Below, one piece after another: positions 18,126-26,743 of a stretch of 64,000 nucleotides of DNA; positions within the stretch are counted from its first letter, which is position 1; every line of letters starts with the position of its first letter. The position numbers and the translations under genes are program-made. Source of the stretch: Novosphingobium capsulatum NBRC 12533 (GTDB lineage Bacteria; Pseudomonadota; Alphaproteobacteria; Sphingomonadales; Sphingomonadaceae); NCBI RefSeq assembly GCF_001598375.1, contig NZ_BCYV01000014.1, positions 124,001-188,000 of the forward strand. The letters are read 5' to 3'. The notes under the pieces are model-generated. The model saw only the letters and a list, made by a program, of their open reading frames with translations. It had not been told where the DNA came from and ran no database searches.

Positions 18126-18137
18126 AGTCAACACTAT
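18124..18137. promoter_or_regulatory. Operator-like palindrome (site E)
   Basis: ATAG-TCAACA-CTAT overlaps the predicted -10 box and ends 16 bases before the aminotransferase ATG, just ahead of its GAGGT ribosome-binding site. This geometry fits repression. Confidence 0.72.
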
Positions 18138-18153
18138 CATTGTCGAGGTTTCT

Positions 18154-19449
18154 ATGGATCGTACTGCCGATCGCGATCTCAAGGCTCGCGCACTCAAGGT
18201 CATTCCCAACGGCATGTATGGCCACGAGGCGGTGCATGCGCTGCCTGCCACGTTCCCGCAGTTTTTCGAGCGAGCGGAAGGCGCATACATCTGGGATGCC
18301 GATGGCAACCGCTATCTTGATTTCATGTGCGCCTATGGGCCGAGCTTGCTGGGGTATCGGGATCAGCGGGTGGACGCGGCGGCCGCTGCGCAGGCGGCAA
18401 AAGGCGACACCATGACCGGACCATCGCCGGTGATGGTCGATCTTGCCGAAGCACTGGTTTCGATGGTGACCCATGCCGACTGGGCGATGTTCTGCAAGAA
18501 CGGCACGGATGCCACCAGCATGGCGATGGTCGCCGCCCGCGCGCAAACCGGCAAACGGATCGTGCTTCTGGCCAAAGGCGCCTATCATGGCGCGGCGCCC
18601 TGGTGCACGCCCAATCCCGTTGGCGTCGTGGCCGAAGATCGCGCCATGCTGCGCTATTACGAATACAACAATGCCGAGAGCCTCGAGGCCGCGGTTCGTG
18701 ATGCCGGCGAAGACCTGGCCGCTATTTTCGCCACGCCGTTCAAGCACGATGCCTTTTTCGACCAGGCGCTGCCCGATCCGGTCTATGCGCGCCGTGCACG
18801 GGAGCTGTGCGACGAAACCGGGGCGATGCTGGTTGTCGATGATGTGCGCGCCGGTTTCCGGCTGGCGCGGGATTGCAGTTGGTCGCTTGTCGGCGTGCAG
18901 CCCGATCTGAGCTGCTGGGGCAAGGCCGTGGCGAACGGACAGCCCTTGTCCATCCTGCTGGGATCGGATCGCTGCCGCAAGGGCGCTGGCTCGATCTACG
19001 TTACCGGCTCCTATTGGTTCGCGGCCGTGCCGATGGCAGCCTCGCTCGAGACGCTGCGCATCATCCGCGAGAGCGATTACCTTGAACAGATAATCCGCAT
19101 GGGTGACCGGCTGCGGGCCGGGTTGGCCAGCGCTGCCGAGCGGCACGGGTTCGGCCTGCGCCAGACGGGGCCGTCGCAAATGCCGATCATGCTGTTCGAC
19201 GACGATCCCGATCTGCGCGTCGGCTTTGCCTGGGCAGAAGAGATGCTGCAGCGCGGCGTCTATATTCATCCCTGGCATAACATGTTCATCGCCGCCTGCA
19301 TGACGGAAGCTGACATCGATATGGCGGTTGCTGCGGCGGATGGGGCGTTTGCCGCGACCCGGGCGCGCATGGCCGAACTGCAACCTTCGCCGGTGATCCT
19401 GGCAATGGCAGCAGCGAAAGCTGCGGAAGAACTCCAGGCCCTGGCCTGA
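18154..19449 (+). CDS. Class III aminotransferase, glutamate-1-semialdehyde-aminomutase-like
   Basis: PLP enzyme, 431 residues. The internal-aldimine lysine is K257 in SCWGKAVANG. The aspartate holding the pyridine nitrogen is in LVVDDVRAGFR, and KNGTDAT is the phosphate-binding loop. It groups with glutamate-1-semialdehyde-type transferases and mutases but is not in a heme pathway. The frame extends upstream to a TTG, but that TTG belongs to the promoter -35 box. The ATG at 18154 has GAGGT five bases upstream. A PfkB kinase follows 22 bases later, then TetR and MFS genes. The likely job is transamination or 1,2-amino shift on an amino-polyol or amino-aldehyde intermediate (inference). Confidence 0.9.
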   Translation: MDRTADRDLKARALKVIPNGMYGHEAVHALPATFPQFFERAEGAYIWDADGNRYLDFMCAYGPSLLGYRDQRVDAAAAAQAAKGDTMTGPSPVMVDLAEALVSMVTHADWAMFCKNGTDATSMAMVAARAQTGKRIVLLAKGAYHGAAPWCTPNPVGVVAEDRAMLRYYEYNNAESLEAAVRDAGEDLAAIFATPFKHDAFFDQALPDPVYARRARELCDETGAMLVVDDVRAGFRLARDCSWSLVGVQPDLSCWGKAVANGQPLSILLGSDRCRKGAGSIYVTGSYWFAAVPMAASLETLRIIRESDYLEQIIRMGDRLRAGLASAAERHGFGLRQTGPSQMPIMLFDDDPDLRVGFAWAEEMLQRGVYIHPWHNMFIAACMTEADIDMAVAAADGAFAATRARMAELQPSPVILAMAAAKAAEELQALA

Positions 19450-19471
19450 ACGCAAGCTGCGAGGAACAACC

Positions 19472-20413
19472 ATGGACCAGTCGATTGATCTTCTCACTGT
19501 CGGCCTGCTGACAGTCGATATCGCGGTGCGGCCGGTGAACGAGTTGCCGCCGATCGATAGCGGCATGTTGGTGGAATCGATCCTGCTCTCCCCTGCGGGA
19601 ACGGCGGGCGGGGCTGCCATGGTCGCCGCAAAGCTCGGGCTGAAGGTCGCCCTTGCATCGGCAATCGGTGACGATCTGCAGGGGGTGGCGGTTCGCCATG
19701 GCCTGGAAAAGGCCGGGGTCGATCTTCGTTTCCTCGTCACCAACGAGCAGTTTCCCACCTCGTCGACGGTGCTTCCCGTGCGCAGCATCGGCCAGCGTTC
19801 GACCTATCATATGGTCGGCGCGAGCATGGTCACGCCCCTGCATGAGGACCTGGCAGCGGCGCTGCCCCAGATCCGGGCCATTCATTGGGGAGCGGTAAAC
19901 TTCCCTGGCATTGGAGAACAGGCCGTCGCGATCCTGAAGGCGGCAAAGGCGGCGGGCGCGTTCGTTACCTGCGATCTTGTTTCCCCGCGTGAGGGGACGA
20001 TGGAGGATCTTGCCCGCATCCTGCCTTATGTCGATCTCTTCATGCCGAGCCTTGCCGAAGTGCTGCACCTGCACGGCAATGACGATCTGCGCGCGGCAGC
20101 CGATCGGTTCATTGCAATGGGCGCGGGGGGATGCGTCTTCAAGCTTGGCCACGAAGGCGCCATCCTGTTGAAGCCGGATTACGCGGTGCAGGTGCCCGCT
20201 TTGCCCATTGATCCTGTCGACACGACAACCTGCGGCGATTCCTTCTGCGTGGGGTTCCATGCCGGGCGGCTGCGGGGCCTTGATGAAGAAGCGGCGCTTC
20301 GTTTCGCGACGGCAACCGCGGCGCAAGTGGCGATGGGCTTGGGCACTGTCGGCGCGCTGTCCAGCTTTGACGAAACCATGGCGCTGTCGCGGAGTGTCGG
20401 CGCGTCTTCCTAG
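19472..20413 (+). CDS. PfkB-family carbohydrate kinase
   Basis: Ribokinase-type kinase of 313 residues. The signature DTTTCGDSFCVGF near the C-terminus contains catalytic D256 and the anion-hole glycines. The N-terminal GTAGGAAMVAAKLG matches PfkB signature 1. It would phosphorylate a sugar, sugar acid or polyol hydroxyl. It lies 22 bases after the aminotransferase gene, probably in one transcript, and the fuculose-aldolase-type gene is just upstream. That suggests a phosphorylate-then-cleave route. The exact substrate is not visible. Confidence 0.9.
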   Translation: MDQSIDLLTVGLLTVDIAVRPVNELPPIDSGMLVESILLSPAGTAGGAAMVAAKLGLKVALASAIGDDLQGVAVRHGLEKAGVDLRFLVTNEQFPTSSTVLPVRSIGQRSTYHMVGASMVTPLHEDLAAALPQIRAIHWGAVNFPGIGEQAVAILKAAKAAGAFVTCDLVSPREGTMEDLARILPYVDLFMPSLAEVLHLHGNDDLRAAADRFIAMGAGGCVFKLGHEGAILLKPDYAVQVPALPIDPVDTTTCGDSFCVGFHAGRLRGLDEEAALRFATATAAQVAMGLGTVGALSSFDETMALSRSVGASS

Positions 20414-20483
20414 CGATTGCTGGATATTGCCCGGCACTGCGGATAGTGGATCAGGAGGTAATCTGAAAGTTCAAGGAACAGCG

Positions 20484-21188
20484 ATGGCACGGCCGAGAAG
20501 AGCAAAGAGCGGGAGCGACCAGGATGTCGAACTCAATACCAAGCTCGCGCCGTCGCAGGATCGCTCCAAGGTCACGTTTGAAATCATTCTCAAGGTCGCC
20601 GGCGAGTTGCTTGGCGAGGTGGGCATCGAACGTCTTTCGACCAATATGATCTGCGAGCGTGCGGGACTGACCCCGCCTGCGCTTTATCGGTATTTCCCAA
20701 ACAAGTATGCCATTCTCAGGGAGATGGGCGATCGGGCGATGAAGGCCGAGGATCGTGTCGTGTTCCGCTCGATCGCGACCGGGCAGCTCGGTTTCGATGG
20801 TCCGCTCGAGCAGGTTGTCGAACATCGTCTGGATCTTTTGACGAAGGTGCGGCGGGCCGCGCGCAGAGTTCCGGGCGGCGAATGGATCTTGCGGGTCATG
20901 CGGGCGGTACCCGTGTTGCAAGAGGTGCGGATCAGCTCGACGCAGGCTGTTTCCGACGTGCTCTTTGCCAAGCTCCACGCGCAATATCCCGGCGTGGACG
21001 AAACGCGGTTGAGAGCCGCGACCCTGCTGAGCACGGCGCTGGGCAGTGCGACGAATGATCTGATCTCCGACATGCCCGAGTGGGGCGACGAGATCGGGCG
21101 CGAGTACGCGAACATGGTCAGTCTCTATTATCGCAACCTGCTGGGTGTGACCGTCGAGGCAGCAGCAGGCGACGAGAAGGCAAGTTGA
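20484..21188 (+). CDS. TetR-family regulator, module A
   Basis: Repressor-type regulator of 234 residues. The helix-turn-helix covers about residues 50-71 and ends in the recognition helix LTPPALYRYF. The remainder is the helical ligand domain. The helix-turn-helix is nearly identical to that of the TetR at 34760-35578 (ELLGEVG, TN-ICERA, LTPPALYRYF are shared), so the two probably read the same DNA. The ATG at 20484 has AAGGAA five bases upstream; 92 in-frame codons upstream overlap the kinase gene and are discarded. It is a prime candidate reader of the ATAG-N6-CTAT sites and, being inside the operon headed by site E, would be autoregulated. Confidence 0.9.
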   Translation: MARPRRAKSGSDQDVELNTKLAPSQDRSKVTFEIILKVAGELLGEVGIERLSTNMICERAGLTPPALYRYFPNKYAILREMGDRAMKAEDRVVFRSIATGQLGFDGPLEQVVEHRLDLLTKVRRAARRVPGGEWILRVMRAVPVLQEVRISSTQAVSDVLFAKLHAQYPGVDETRLRAATLLSTALGSATNDLISDMPEWGDEIGREYANMVSLYYRNLLGVTVEAAAGDEKAS

Positions 21189-21301
21189 CCCAGGGCGGCG
21201 GTGGGCGTTGCGCGCCACCCGATGGCCATACTGTGTTGCCGATGCCGACGGAGCGAAGTTTGAAATAACAGTACCTTGACCTTGCAAAAAGGAGCGGCAC
21301 G

Positions 21302-22483
21302 GTGACAGCAGATAGCCAGGCGAACGCGGGGCGAAGCGCCTCCAGCCGGGGCGCAATGGCAGCGGCGCTCTTGATCGGTACGGTCGGGCTCGTCATTGCC
21401 GGCGTCCAGCCGGTCTTCTTCGGGGCGCTGCTCGCCGCTGACCGTCTTTCGGCGGCCCAGGTGGGCCATGTCGCGGCAGCCGAACTGGTCTCGATCGGTA
21501 TCGGCGTCGTCATTGCCGAGTCGTTTCTCGAGCGCGTTTCGGTCTGGCTTTCCACGCTCGTTGCCCTGGCGCTGGTCGCGTCGCTCAATCTCGCAACGGT
21601 TTGGACCAGCGGCTTGGGCGTTCTTTTCGTGCGTGGGCTGGTCGGCCTGTCGGCGGGTGTGCTGGTGTGGATGACCACCGGCGTCATTGTCCGCTCCGCG
21701 CGCCCTACGGCGTTGTCGGCTGCGTTTCTGTTGACCCAGGCGATCGTTCAGTTCGCAACCTCCACCGGCCTTGCCATCGCCGCTCCCAATGCCCGCGATG
21801 GCGTGCCGGTAACGATCGCCGTCCTGGCGGCTGCCGCGATGCTGCTGGTTCCGTTGCTGCCCAAGCGCTTGAATCCGCTGCCGCGTGATCCCGCGCAGGT
21901 ATCGGGTCTGCCCCCGCTGCGGGGGTGGGTTGTCCTGGCGGCGTCGCTTTTGATCCAAAGCTGCATCGTTGGGGCATGGGTCTATTTCGAGCCGCTTGGC
22001 CGCCAGGCCGGCATGACACCGCAGCAGGTTGCGTTTGCGGTGCCGGCGTCGCTAGGCGCGCAGGTGGTGGGTGGCTTTGCCGCGATATTTCTTGCCCGGC
22101 GCCTGCCCTGGTTTGTCTCGCTGATCGTGTCGAGCATCGCATTGAGCGCCGTGCTGTTCATTTTGTCCACTCCGCCAGGGGCCACGGCCTTTTTCGCGCT
22201 CGAAACGCTGTTTGGTGCGGTATGGATTTTCATCACCCCATTCCTGACGCCGTTGTCGATCGAAAACGACCCGACGCGCCGCACGGCACTGTTGGTCCCG
22301 TCCGCAGTCCTGATCGGATCAGGGTTGGGGCCGCTCGCTGCATCCACGCTGGCTGATGATGCCAGCGCGGGCCGCGTGCTTCAGCTGTGCGCATTGCTGG
22401 CCATTGGCGCGACTCTGCTCATCGTCGGTCTCTATGTGACGCGATCACGCGTCGCAGGCGGTCAGGCCGCGCCCCATGCATGA
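21302..22483 (+). CDS. MFS transporter, module A
   Basis: Inner-membrane major-facilitator protein of 393 residues with about twelve hydrophobic helices. It begins at a GTG with AAGGAG about eight bases upstream. The helix near the C-terminus carries DPTRRTALLVPSAVLIGSGLGPLAA, a block shared with the MFS at 33471-34673 (DPTRRATLLVPG, GASLGPLL), marking the two as paralogues. It probably imports the substrate or exports an intermediate for module A. It is the last gene of the aminotransferase operon, and a good terminator lies about 250 bases further on. Confidence 0.85.
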   Translation: MTADSQANAGRSASSRGAMAAALLIGTVGLVIAGVQPVFFGALLAADRLSAAQVGHVAAAELVSIGIGVVIAESFLERVSVWLSTLVALALVASLNLATVWTSGLGVLFVRGLVGLSAGVLVWMTTGVIVRSARPTALSAAFLLTQAIVQFATSTGLAIAAPNARDGVPVTIAVLAAAAMLLVPLLPKRLNPLPRDPAQVSGLPPLRGWVVLAASLLIQSCIVGAWVYFEPLGRQAGMTPQQVAFAVPASLGAQVVGGFAAIFLARRLPWFVSLIVSSIALSAVLFILSTPPGATAFFALETLFGAVWIFITPFLTPLSIENDPTRRTALLVPSAVLIGSGLGPLAASTLADDASAGRVLQLCALLAIGATLLIVGLYVTRSRVAGGQAAPHA

Positions 22484-22517
22484 TCGTCAGGCACGTCGAA
22501 AGCGGCCGAAAATAACG

Positions 22518-22531
22518 ATTGCATAGACTAT
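22518..22531. promoter_or_regulatory. Near-match operator (site F)
   Basis: ATTG-CATAGA-CTAT, one mismatch from ATAG-N6-CTAT. It lies just past the MFS stop with no gene start close by, so it may be an auxiliary site or a remnant. Confidence 0.35.
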
Positions 22532-22733
22532 CATAATATAAGGGATTCGGCAGTGCTCGGGGCTGCTTTTCAGCAGCGTCGCGGGCCTGTGCCGCAGCGT
22601 CACCGATCCTGCAGCGATCATTCGTGATTCGATTCGCCAAATTTGCGGTGACATCGCCAGGGCGCGCCAGTCTGGCAGCGAGCCTTCAATCCGCAGTGAT
22701 CACACTATAGCGCTGTAAATACGCACAAAAAGT

Positions 22734-22764
22734 GACGACTCCGCAGCGATCGAGTCGTCCTTTT
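22734..22764 (+). terminator. Rho-independent terminator
   Basis: Eight-base arms GACGACTC (22734-22741) and GAGTCGTC (22752-22759) with a ten-base loop, followed by CTTTT. It isolates the TonB receptor gene from the MFS operon upstream. Confidence 0.75.
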
Positions 22765-22931
22765 GCCGGGTTTGGACGCGCCGCCGGCGGTCCTGCTCAA
22801 ATCGGGGCGACGGCGATAATTGCTGCGTTTAGGCGCCGGGAAGGCGATACGGGATAGCTGGATTTTCGGCGGTCTTGTGCGGGTTGCGATGGGTCCAATT
22901 ACGCTAAATCCACCGCCCCATTATTCCCCTA

Positions 22932-22960
22932 TTGCCAAGGTATGTCGAACATGTTTCAAT
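22932..22960 (+). promoter_or_regulatory. Predicted promoter of TonB receptor gene
   Basis: TTGCCA (22932-22937), 17 bases, TTCAAT (22955-22960). The -35 box starts exactly 27 bases before the ATAG of operator G, the same distance as at site E, and the -10 box again ends on the second base of ATAG. Confidence 0.55.
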
Positions 22961-22972
22961 AGCACTAGCTAT
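22959..22972. promoter_or_regulatory. Operator-like palindrome (site G)
   Basis: ATAG-CACTAG-CTAT, 66 bases before the TonB receptor ATG, overlapping the end of its predicted -10 box. Confidence 0.72.
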
Positions 22973-23038
22973 CGCAATGAGGCCGCATTCGCCCACTGCG
23001 AAAAGGCCACGGTCCACAACAAAATATGAGGGGGGCTT

Positions 23039-25399
23039 ATGTCCGAGCAGTTGCTAAATCGAACGCTGTTGATGACGAGCGCGATGATGGTTCTGGGATA
23101 TGCTGGAAGCGCTGCCGCCCAGGCGGCCCCTGCGACCACGGCGGTAGCCGTGGCCCCGGATTCCAACCAGGTCGGTGTGATCGTGGTCACGGCGCAGCGC
23201 CGAAACGAAGATATTCAGAAGGTGCCGGTGTCCGTCCAGGCGCTGTCCGGCCAGGACCTCCAGTCGATTGGCGTCAAGAGCACCGAGGATATCGCCCAGG
23301 CGACCCCGAACCTCATGATCCAGAGCCCCATGGGGGTCGGCAACCAGCCCTTGATCAGTATTCGCGGCATTGGCCTCAATGACTTTGACAGCAACAACGC
23401 TGGCCCCAACGGCGTCTATATTGACGACGTCTATATCAGCGCACCCTCGGCGCAGAGCTTTGCGATTTTCGATCTCGACCAGGTGCAGGTGCTCAAGGGG
23501 CCGCAGGGCACGCTCTATGGGCGCAATACCAGCGGCGGCGCCCTGCTGTTCACGTCGAAAAAGCCGACCGACCAGCTGACGGCCGACGTCCATATCGAGC
23601 AGGGCAACTATAACACCACGTTTGTCACCGGCGCGGTCGGCGGGCCGATTACGGACAATCTCAGTGCGCGCATTGCGGTCGTCTACAATCATTCCGATGG
23701 CTTCATGCACAACGACTTCTACGGCATTTCCGCCAATGGCATGAACAGCAAGGCCGTGCGCGCACAGTTGCTGTGGAAGCCGACGCCGAACCTGAAAATC
23801 CTGCTCAGCTCGACCGCCGGCCTGGTCAACAACGTGCCTAACGAATATCGCCATATCGGCACGTTGAAGCCTGGCACGCAAAGCGATCCGGCGCCGGTGG
23901 TGTGCTCGGTCACCGATGCCTATGCCGGCAACTGCGTCGATATGTTCGGCTTCGGCACGCCGTCCAACTTCTATCGCGGCCAATACAACCGCACGCAGTA
24001 TCTGCGGAACCTCAATCTCAACGAAACCGCCCGGATCGACTACGACCTCGGCCGCGTGACGTTGACCTCGATTTCGGCGTTTCAACACAACGACAAATAC
24101 TTCCCCGAGGACAGCGACGCCAACCCGGCCAATCTGGTCGAAGCGACATTTGGCGTGAAAACCAACACCTACACCGAGGAATTGCGCGCGGCGTACACCT
24201 CCGCAAAATTCAACTGGGTGTTCGGCCTGTACTACCTCCACGAAGATCTCCGGCAGGATCAACCGCTTGATCTCTTCATCGATGGTGATCTCTACGGCGG
24301 CTTCGGCATTCCGGCCGGCGCCGGCAATTTCGATGGCATCGCCCAGCGTGCCTATGACCACAGCCATCAGAAAACCGATTCCGTGGCTGCGTTCGGCCAA
24401 GCCGACTATACGCTCGGCAACGTGACGTTCACGCTTGGGGGCCGGCTGACTCACGAACGCAAGACGTTCGAGTATGACGCGTCGCGGCAATACCAGTCCG
24501 GCGGTCGCGGCAATTTCGGCCCGCTGGAAGGGTTCATTTCTTCGGACCAGACCCAGACCAACACCAACGCCACCTGGCGCGCTGCGGTCAGCTATCGCCC
24601 GACCGACGCGATCCTGACTTATGCCAGCGTCGCGACCGGTTTCAAAAGCGGCGTGTTCAACGGCAGCTTCCTGAGCAGCGACCCCGAGCAAGCGCTGTTT
24701 CAGCTGCAGCCGGTCAAGCCCGAGCGGGTGACGGCCTATGAAATCGGGGCGAAGACCAGCTGGTTTGATCGCCGGCTGATCTTCAACGTTGCCCTGTTCT
24801 ACAACGACTATATCGACGAGCAGATCTTCGCGCAGGTTCCGCAAACCGTGAACACCGCGGCCGGGCCGATAGAACAGATCACGCAGGTTCTGGCCAATGC
24901 CCACAAGGCACGTACCGAGGGCATTGAGGTGGAATTGACCGCCGCCCCTGTTCGCGGCTTGACCTTCACGCTGGCGCCGGCGTGGCTCAATGCCAAGATC
25001 ATCAGCGCAGGCTTGCCGATGTTCGAGGGCGCCACGCCGCTCGATGGCAATCGTCTTGCCAATGCGCCCCGGTTCAGCTTTTCCGGAACCGCCAGCTACA
25101 AGATTCCGCTCGACGCGTTGAACGGGGATCTCAATTTCCGCTGGAATTCAAGTTATCGCAGCTTCCAGTATTTCGACTCGACCAACGATCCCTATATCAC
25201 CCAGAGCGGGTACTGGATTCATAACCTGAACATTGTTTACCAGAACAAGCATGGCTTCGATATCGGTGCCTATGTCCGCAACGTTGCCAACAAGAAGTAC
25301 GCGATCGGCGCGGCCGACCAGACGGCGCCGTTCGGGATGATCACGCAGACGGTGGGCGCGCCGCGCACCTATGGCGTGCAGGTTTCGTTCCATTATTGA
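23039..25399 (+). CDS. TonB-dependent outer-membrane receptor, module A
   Basis: Outer-membrane beta-barrel receptor of 786 residues with a signal peptide ending near GSAAAQA. A TonB-box-like VIVVTAQRR follows, then a plug domain with LKGPQGTLYGRNTSGGALLF and a barrel ending in an aromatic residue (VSFHY), as expected for BAM recognition. It would take up a scarce or large substrate with TonB energy. The ATG has GAGGGGGG upstream. It is preceded by exact operator G. Its closest relative here is the receptor at 35656-38004 (NQP-I-IRGIGLN, SGPNG or AGPNG, KGPQGTLYGRNTSGGA). A secreted esterase gene follows. Confidence 0.93.
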   Translation: MSEQLLNRTLLMTSAMMVLGYAGSAAAQAAPATTAVAVAPDSNQVGVIVVTAQRRNEDIQKVPVSVQALSGQDLQSIGVKSTEDIAQATPNLMIQSPMGVGNQPLISIRGIGLNDFDSNNAGPNGVYIDDVYISAPSAQSFAIFDLDQVQVLKGPQGTLYGRNTSGGALLFTSKKPTDQLTADVHIEQGNYNTTFVTGAVGGPITDNLSARIAVVYNHSDGFMHNDFYGISANGMNSKAVRAQLLWKPTPNLKILLSSTAGLVNNVPNEYRHIGTLKPGTQSDPAPVVCSVTDAYAGNCVDMFGFGTPSNFYRGQYNRTQYLRNLNLNETARIDYDLGRVTLTSISAFQHNDKYFPEDSDANPANLVEATFGVKTNTYTEELRAAYTSAKFNWVFGLYYLHEDLRQDQPLDLFIDGDLYGGFGIPAGAGNFDGIAQRAYDHSHQKTDSVAAFGQADYTLGNVTFTLGGRLTHERKTFEYDASRQYQSGGRGNFGPLEGFISSDQTQTNTNATWRAAVSYRPTDAILTYASVATGFKSGVFNGSFLSSDPEQALFQLQPVKPERVTAYEIGAKTSWFDRRLIFNVALFYNDYIDEQIFAQVPQTVNTAAGPIEQITQVLANAHKARTEGIEVELTAAPVRGLTFTLAPAWLNAKIISAGLPMFEGATPLDGNRLANAPRFSFSGTASYKIPLDALNGDLNFRWNSSYRSFQYFDSTNDPYITQSGYWIHNLNIVYQNKHGFDIGAYVRNVANKKYAIGAADQTAPFGMITQTVGAPRTYGVQVSFHY

Positions 25400-25411
25400 T
25401 CATCGTTGCAA

Positions 25412-25451
25412 GCATGGGTCGGCCAGGACGTGTGATCGCGCCGGCCCATGC
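25412..25451. terminator. Hairpin between receptor and esterase genes
   Basis: Arms GCATGGGTCGG and CCGGCCCATGC (11 bases with one G-T pair) with an 18-base loop. It may end or attenuate the receptor transcript. It covers an in-frame ATG at 25448, which argues for the esterase starting at 25484. Confidence 0.5.
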
Positions 25452-25483
25452 GTGATGAATCTTTTGCAGGAGTGTTCGGCACG

Positions 25484-26698
25484 ATGCCCTGGATGGCTGT
25501 TCGCGCTGCTGCGCTGATCGTGGCTGCCTTTGCGGCAGGAGCGCCGGCGGGCGCACAGGTATGGCGGGCGAGTTGGACGGCATCACCCGCGCCGTCGTTG
25601 CAGGCGGGCCCCGGTGTTCCGCCGGAATTTGTCAGTCCGGTCATCGCGAACCAGACGATCGTTCAGGTCATCCGCCTGAGCGCGGGTGGCGATGCGGTTC
25701 GCCTCCGCCTGTCCAACGAGTTCGGTGCGGCGCCGTTGCACATTGGTCGCGTGACGGTTCGCCTGCTTGATGCGGCAGGGGCCAAGACGGTTGGCGAGCC
25801 GCGGGTGGTGACCGCCAATGGCAACGCCGACTTTACCGTGGCGCCCGGATCACCGCTGGTCAGCGATGCCATCGCGATCCGCGTTCCCGCGCGCGCCCAG
25901 CTCAGCGTGGCGATATACGTCGCAGACGAGAAGGTCGCATGCACGTGCCACGCCGATGGGCAGGCCTATACGCTGCTCTCGCCACCCGGCGATTACACCA
26001 CGCGTGCGTTTACCCCGGCGTCCCGCTCTCCGGCGCGCCCGTTCTTGACGGCGGTCGAGGTGCAGGGCCCACCGGGCCGGGTAATCGCGGCATTGGGGGA
26101 CTCGATCACCGACGGCTATATGTCGACCCCCGGCGCCGACCGACGGTGGCCAGACTTTTTCGCCGCGAGACTGCATGGCACGGCGGACCTTGCGTCTGCG
26201 GCGGTGGTCAACGTGGGGATCAGCGGCAATCGCGTCCTTGCGCCTGATCCTGTGGCGATCTTCGGGGTTCCAGCCCTGGCGCGGCTCGATCGGGATGTGT
26301 TTGCCATGACCGGGGTTACCGACCTGATCGTGTTGGAGGGTATCAACGATATCGGCAGCGCGCCCGAAACGCCGGCCGCCGCGCTGATCGCGGCCTATCA
26401 ACAGATCACCGCGCGGGCCCACGCCCATGGGATCAAGGTTCACCTGGCGACCATACCGCCGTTCGAAGGCGCCGACTATTATTCCGAGGCGGGCGAAGCG
26501 ACGCGGCAGGCGGTGAACGCCTGGATCAGAAACAACCCCGGCGATGGCCCCGTGATCGATTTCGACGCGGTTATACGCGACCCGCTTCGTCCCAAGAGGA
26601 TGCGAACGGATCTGCAGTCGGGCGACTGGCTACATCCCAACGATGCGGGCTACCAGGCGATGGCCGATGCCATCGCAATAGACATGTTTCGGAAATAG
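25484..26698 (+). CDS. Secreted SGNH/GDSL hydrolase
   Basis: Exported esterase-type hydrolase of about 404 residues. The signal peptide (AVRAAALIVAAFAAG, cleaved after PAGAQ) is followed by a roughly 190-residue beta-rich N-domain. The SGNH fold then shows block I LGDSITDGY with the nucleophile serine, block II glycine/asparagine in GISGNRV, block III LEGINDIG, and block V DWLHPNDAGY with the Asp-His pair. All four catalytic blocks are present. AGGAG lies 11 bases before the ATG. It may release an acyl or acetyl group from the substrate before uptake by the receptor encoded immediately upstream (inference). Confidence 0.9.
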   Translation: MPWMAVRAAALIVAAFAAGAPAGAQVWRASWTASPAPSLQAGPGVPPEFVSPVIANQTIVQVIRLSAGGDAVRLRLSNEFGAAPLHIGRVTVRLLDAAGAKTVGEPRVVTANGNADFTVAPGSPLVSDAIAIRVPARAQLSVAIYVADEKVACTCHADGQAYTLLSPPGDYTTRAFTPASRSPARPFLTAVEVQGPPGRVIAALGDSITDGYMSTPGADRRWPDFFAARLHGTADLASAAVVNVGISGNRVLAPDPVAIFGVPALARLDRDVFAMTGVTDLIVLEGINDIGSAPETPAAALIAAYQQITARAHAHGIKVHLATIPPFEGADYYSEAGEATRQAVNAWIRNNPGDGPVIDFDAVIRDPLRPKRMRTDLQSGDWLHPNDAGYQAMADAIAIDMFRK

Positions 26699-26704
26699 TG
26701 GACA

Positions 26705-26736
26705 AGCCCGGCGCGGCGATCGATCCGCGCCGGGCT
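26705..26736. terminator. Strong bidirectional hairpin terminator
   Basis: Perfect 12-base arms AGCCCGGCGCGG and CCGCGCCGGGCT with an eight-base loop, between the convergent esterase and Rieske genes. Confidence 0.75.
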
Positions 26737-26743
26737 CGCGGCC

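Larger units (their letters stand above)
22484..23038. other. Non-coding gap before TonB receptor
   Basis: About 555 bases with no convincing gene. It holds a weak operator copy (22518), a small hairpin with six-base arms at 22562-22577, a clear terminator at 22734-22764, and the promoter plus exact operator of the TonB receptor gene at 22932-22972. A 69-codon open frame at 22820-23029 has no coding character. Confidence 0.6.

Noticed and set aside
18097..18153. Extended aminotransferase start at TTG 18097
   Set aside because: That TTG is part of the TTGACA box, and operator E and a good ribosome-binding site follow it. The ATG at 18154 fits the family.
22820..23029. 69-codon open frame before the TonB receptor
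   Set aside because: It overlaps the predicted promoter and operator G, has no ribosome-binding site and no coding character.
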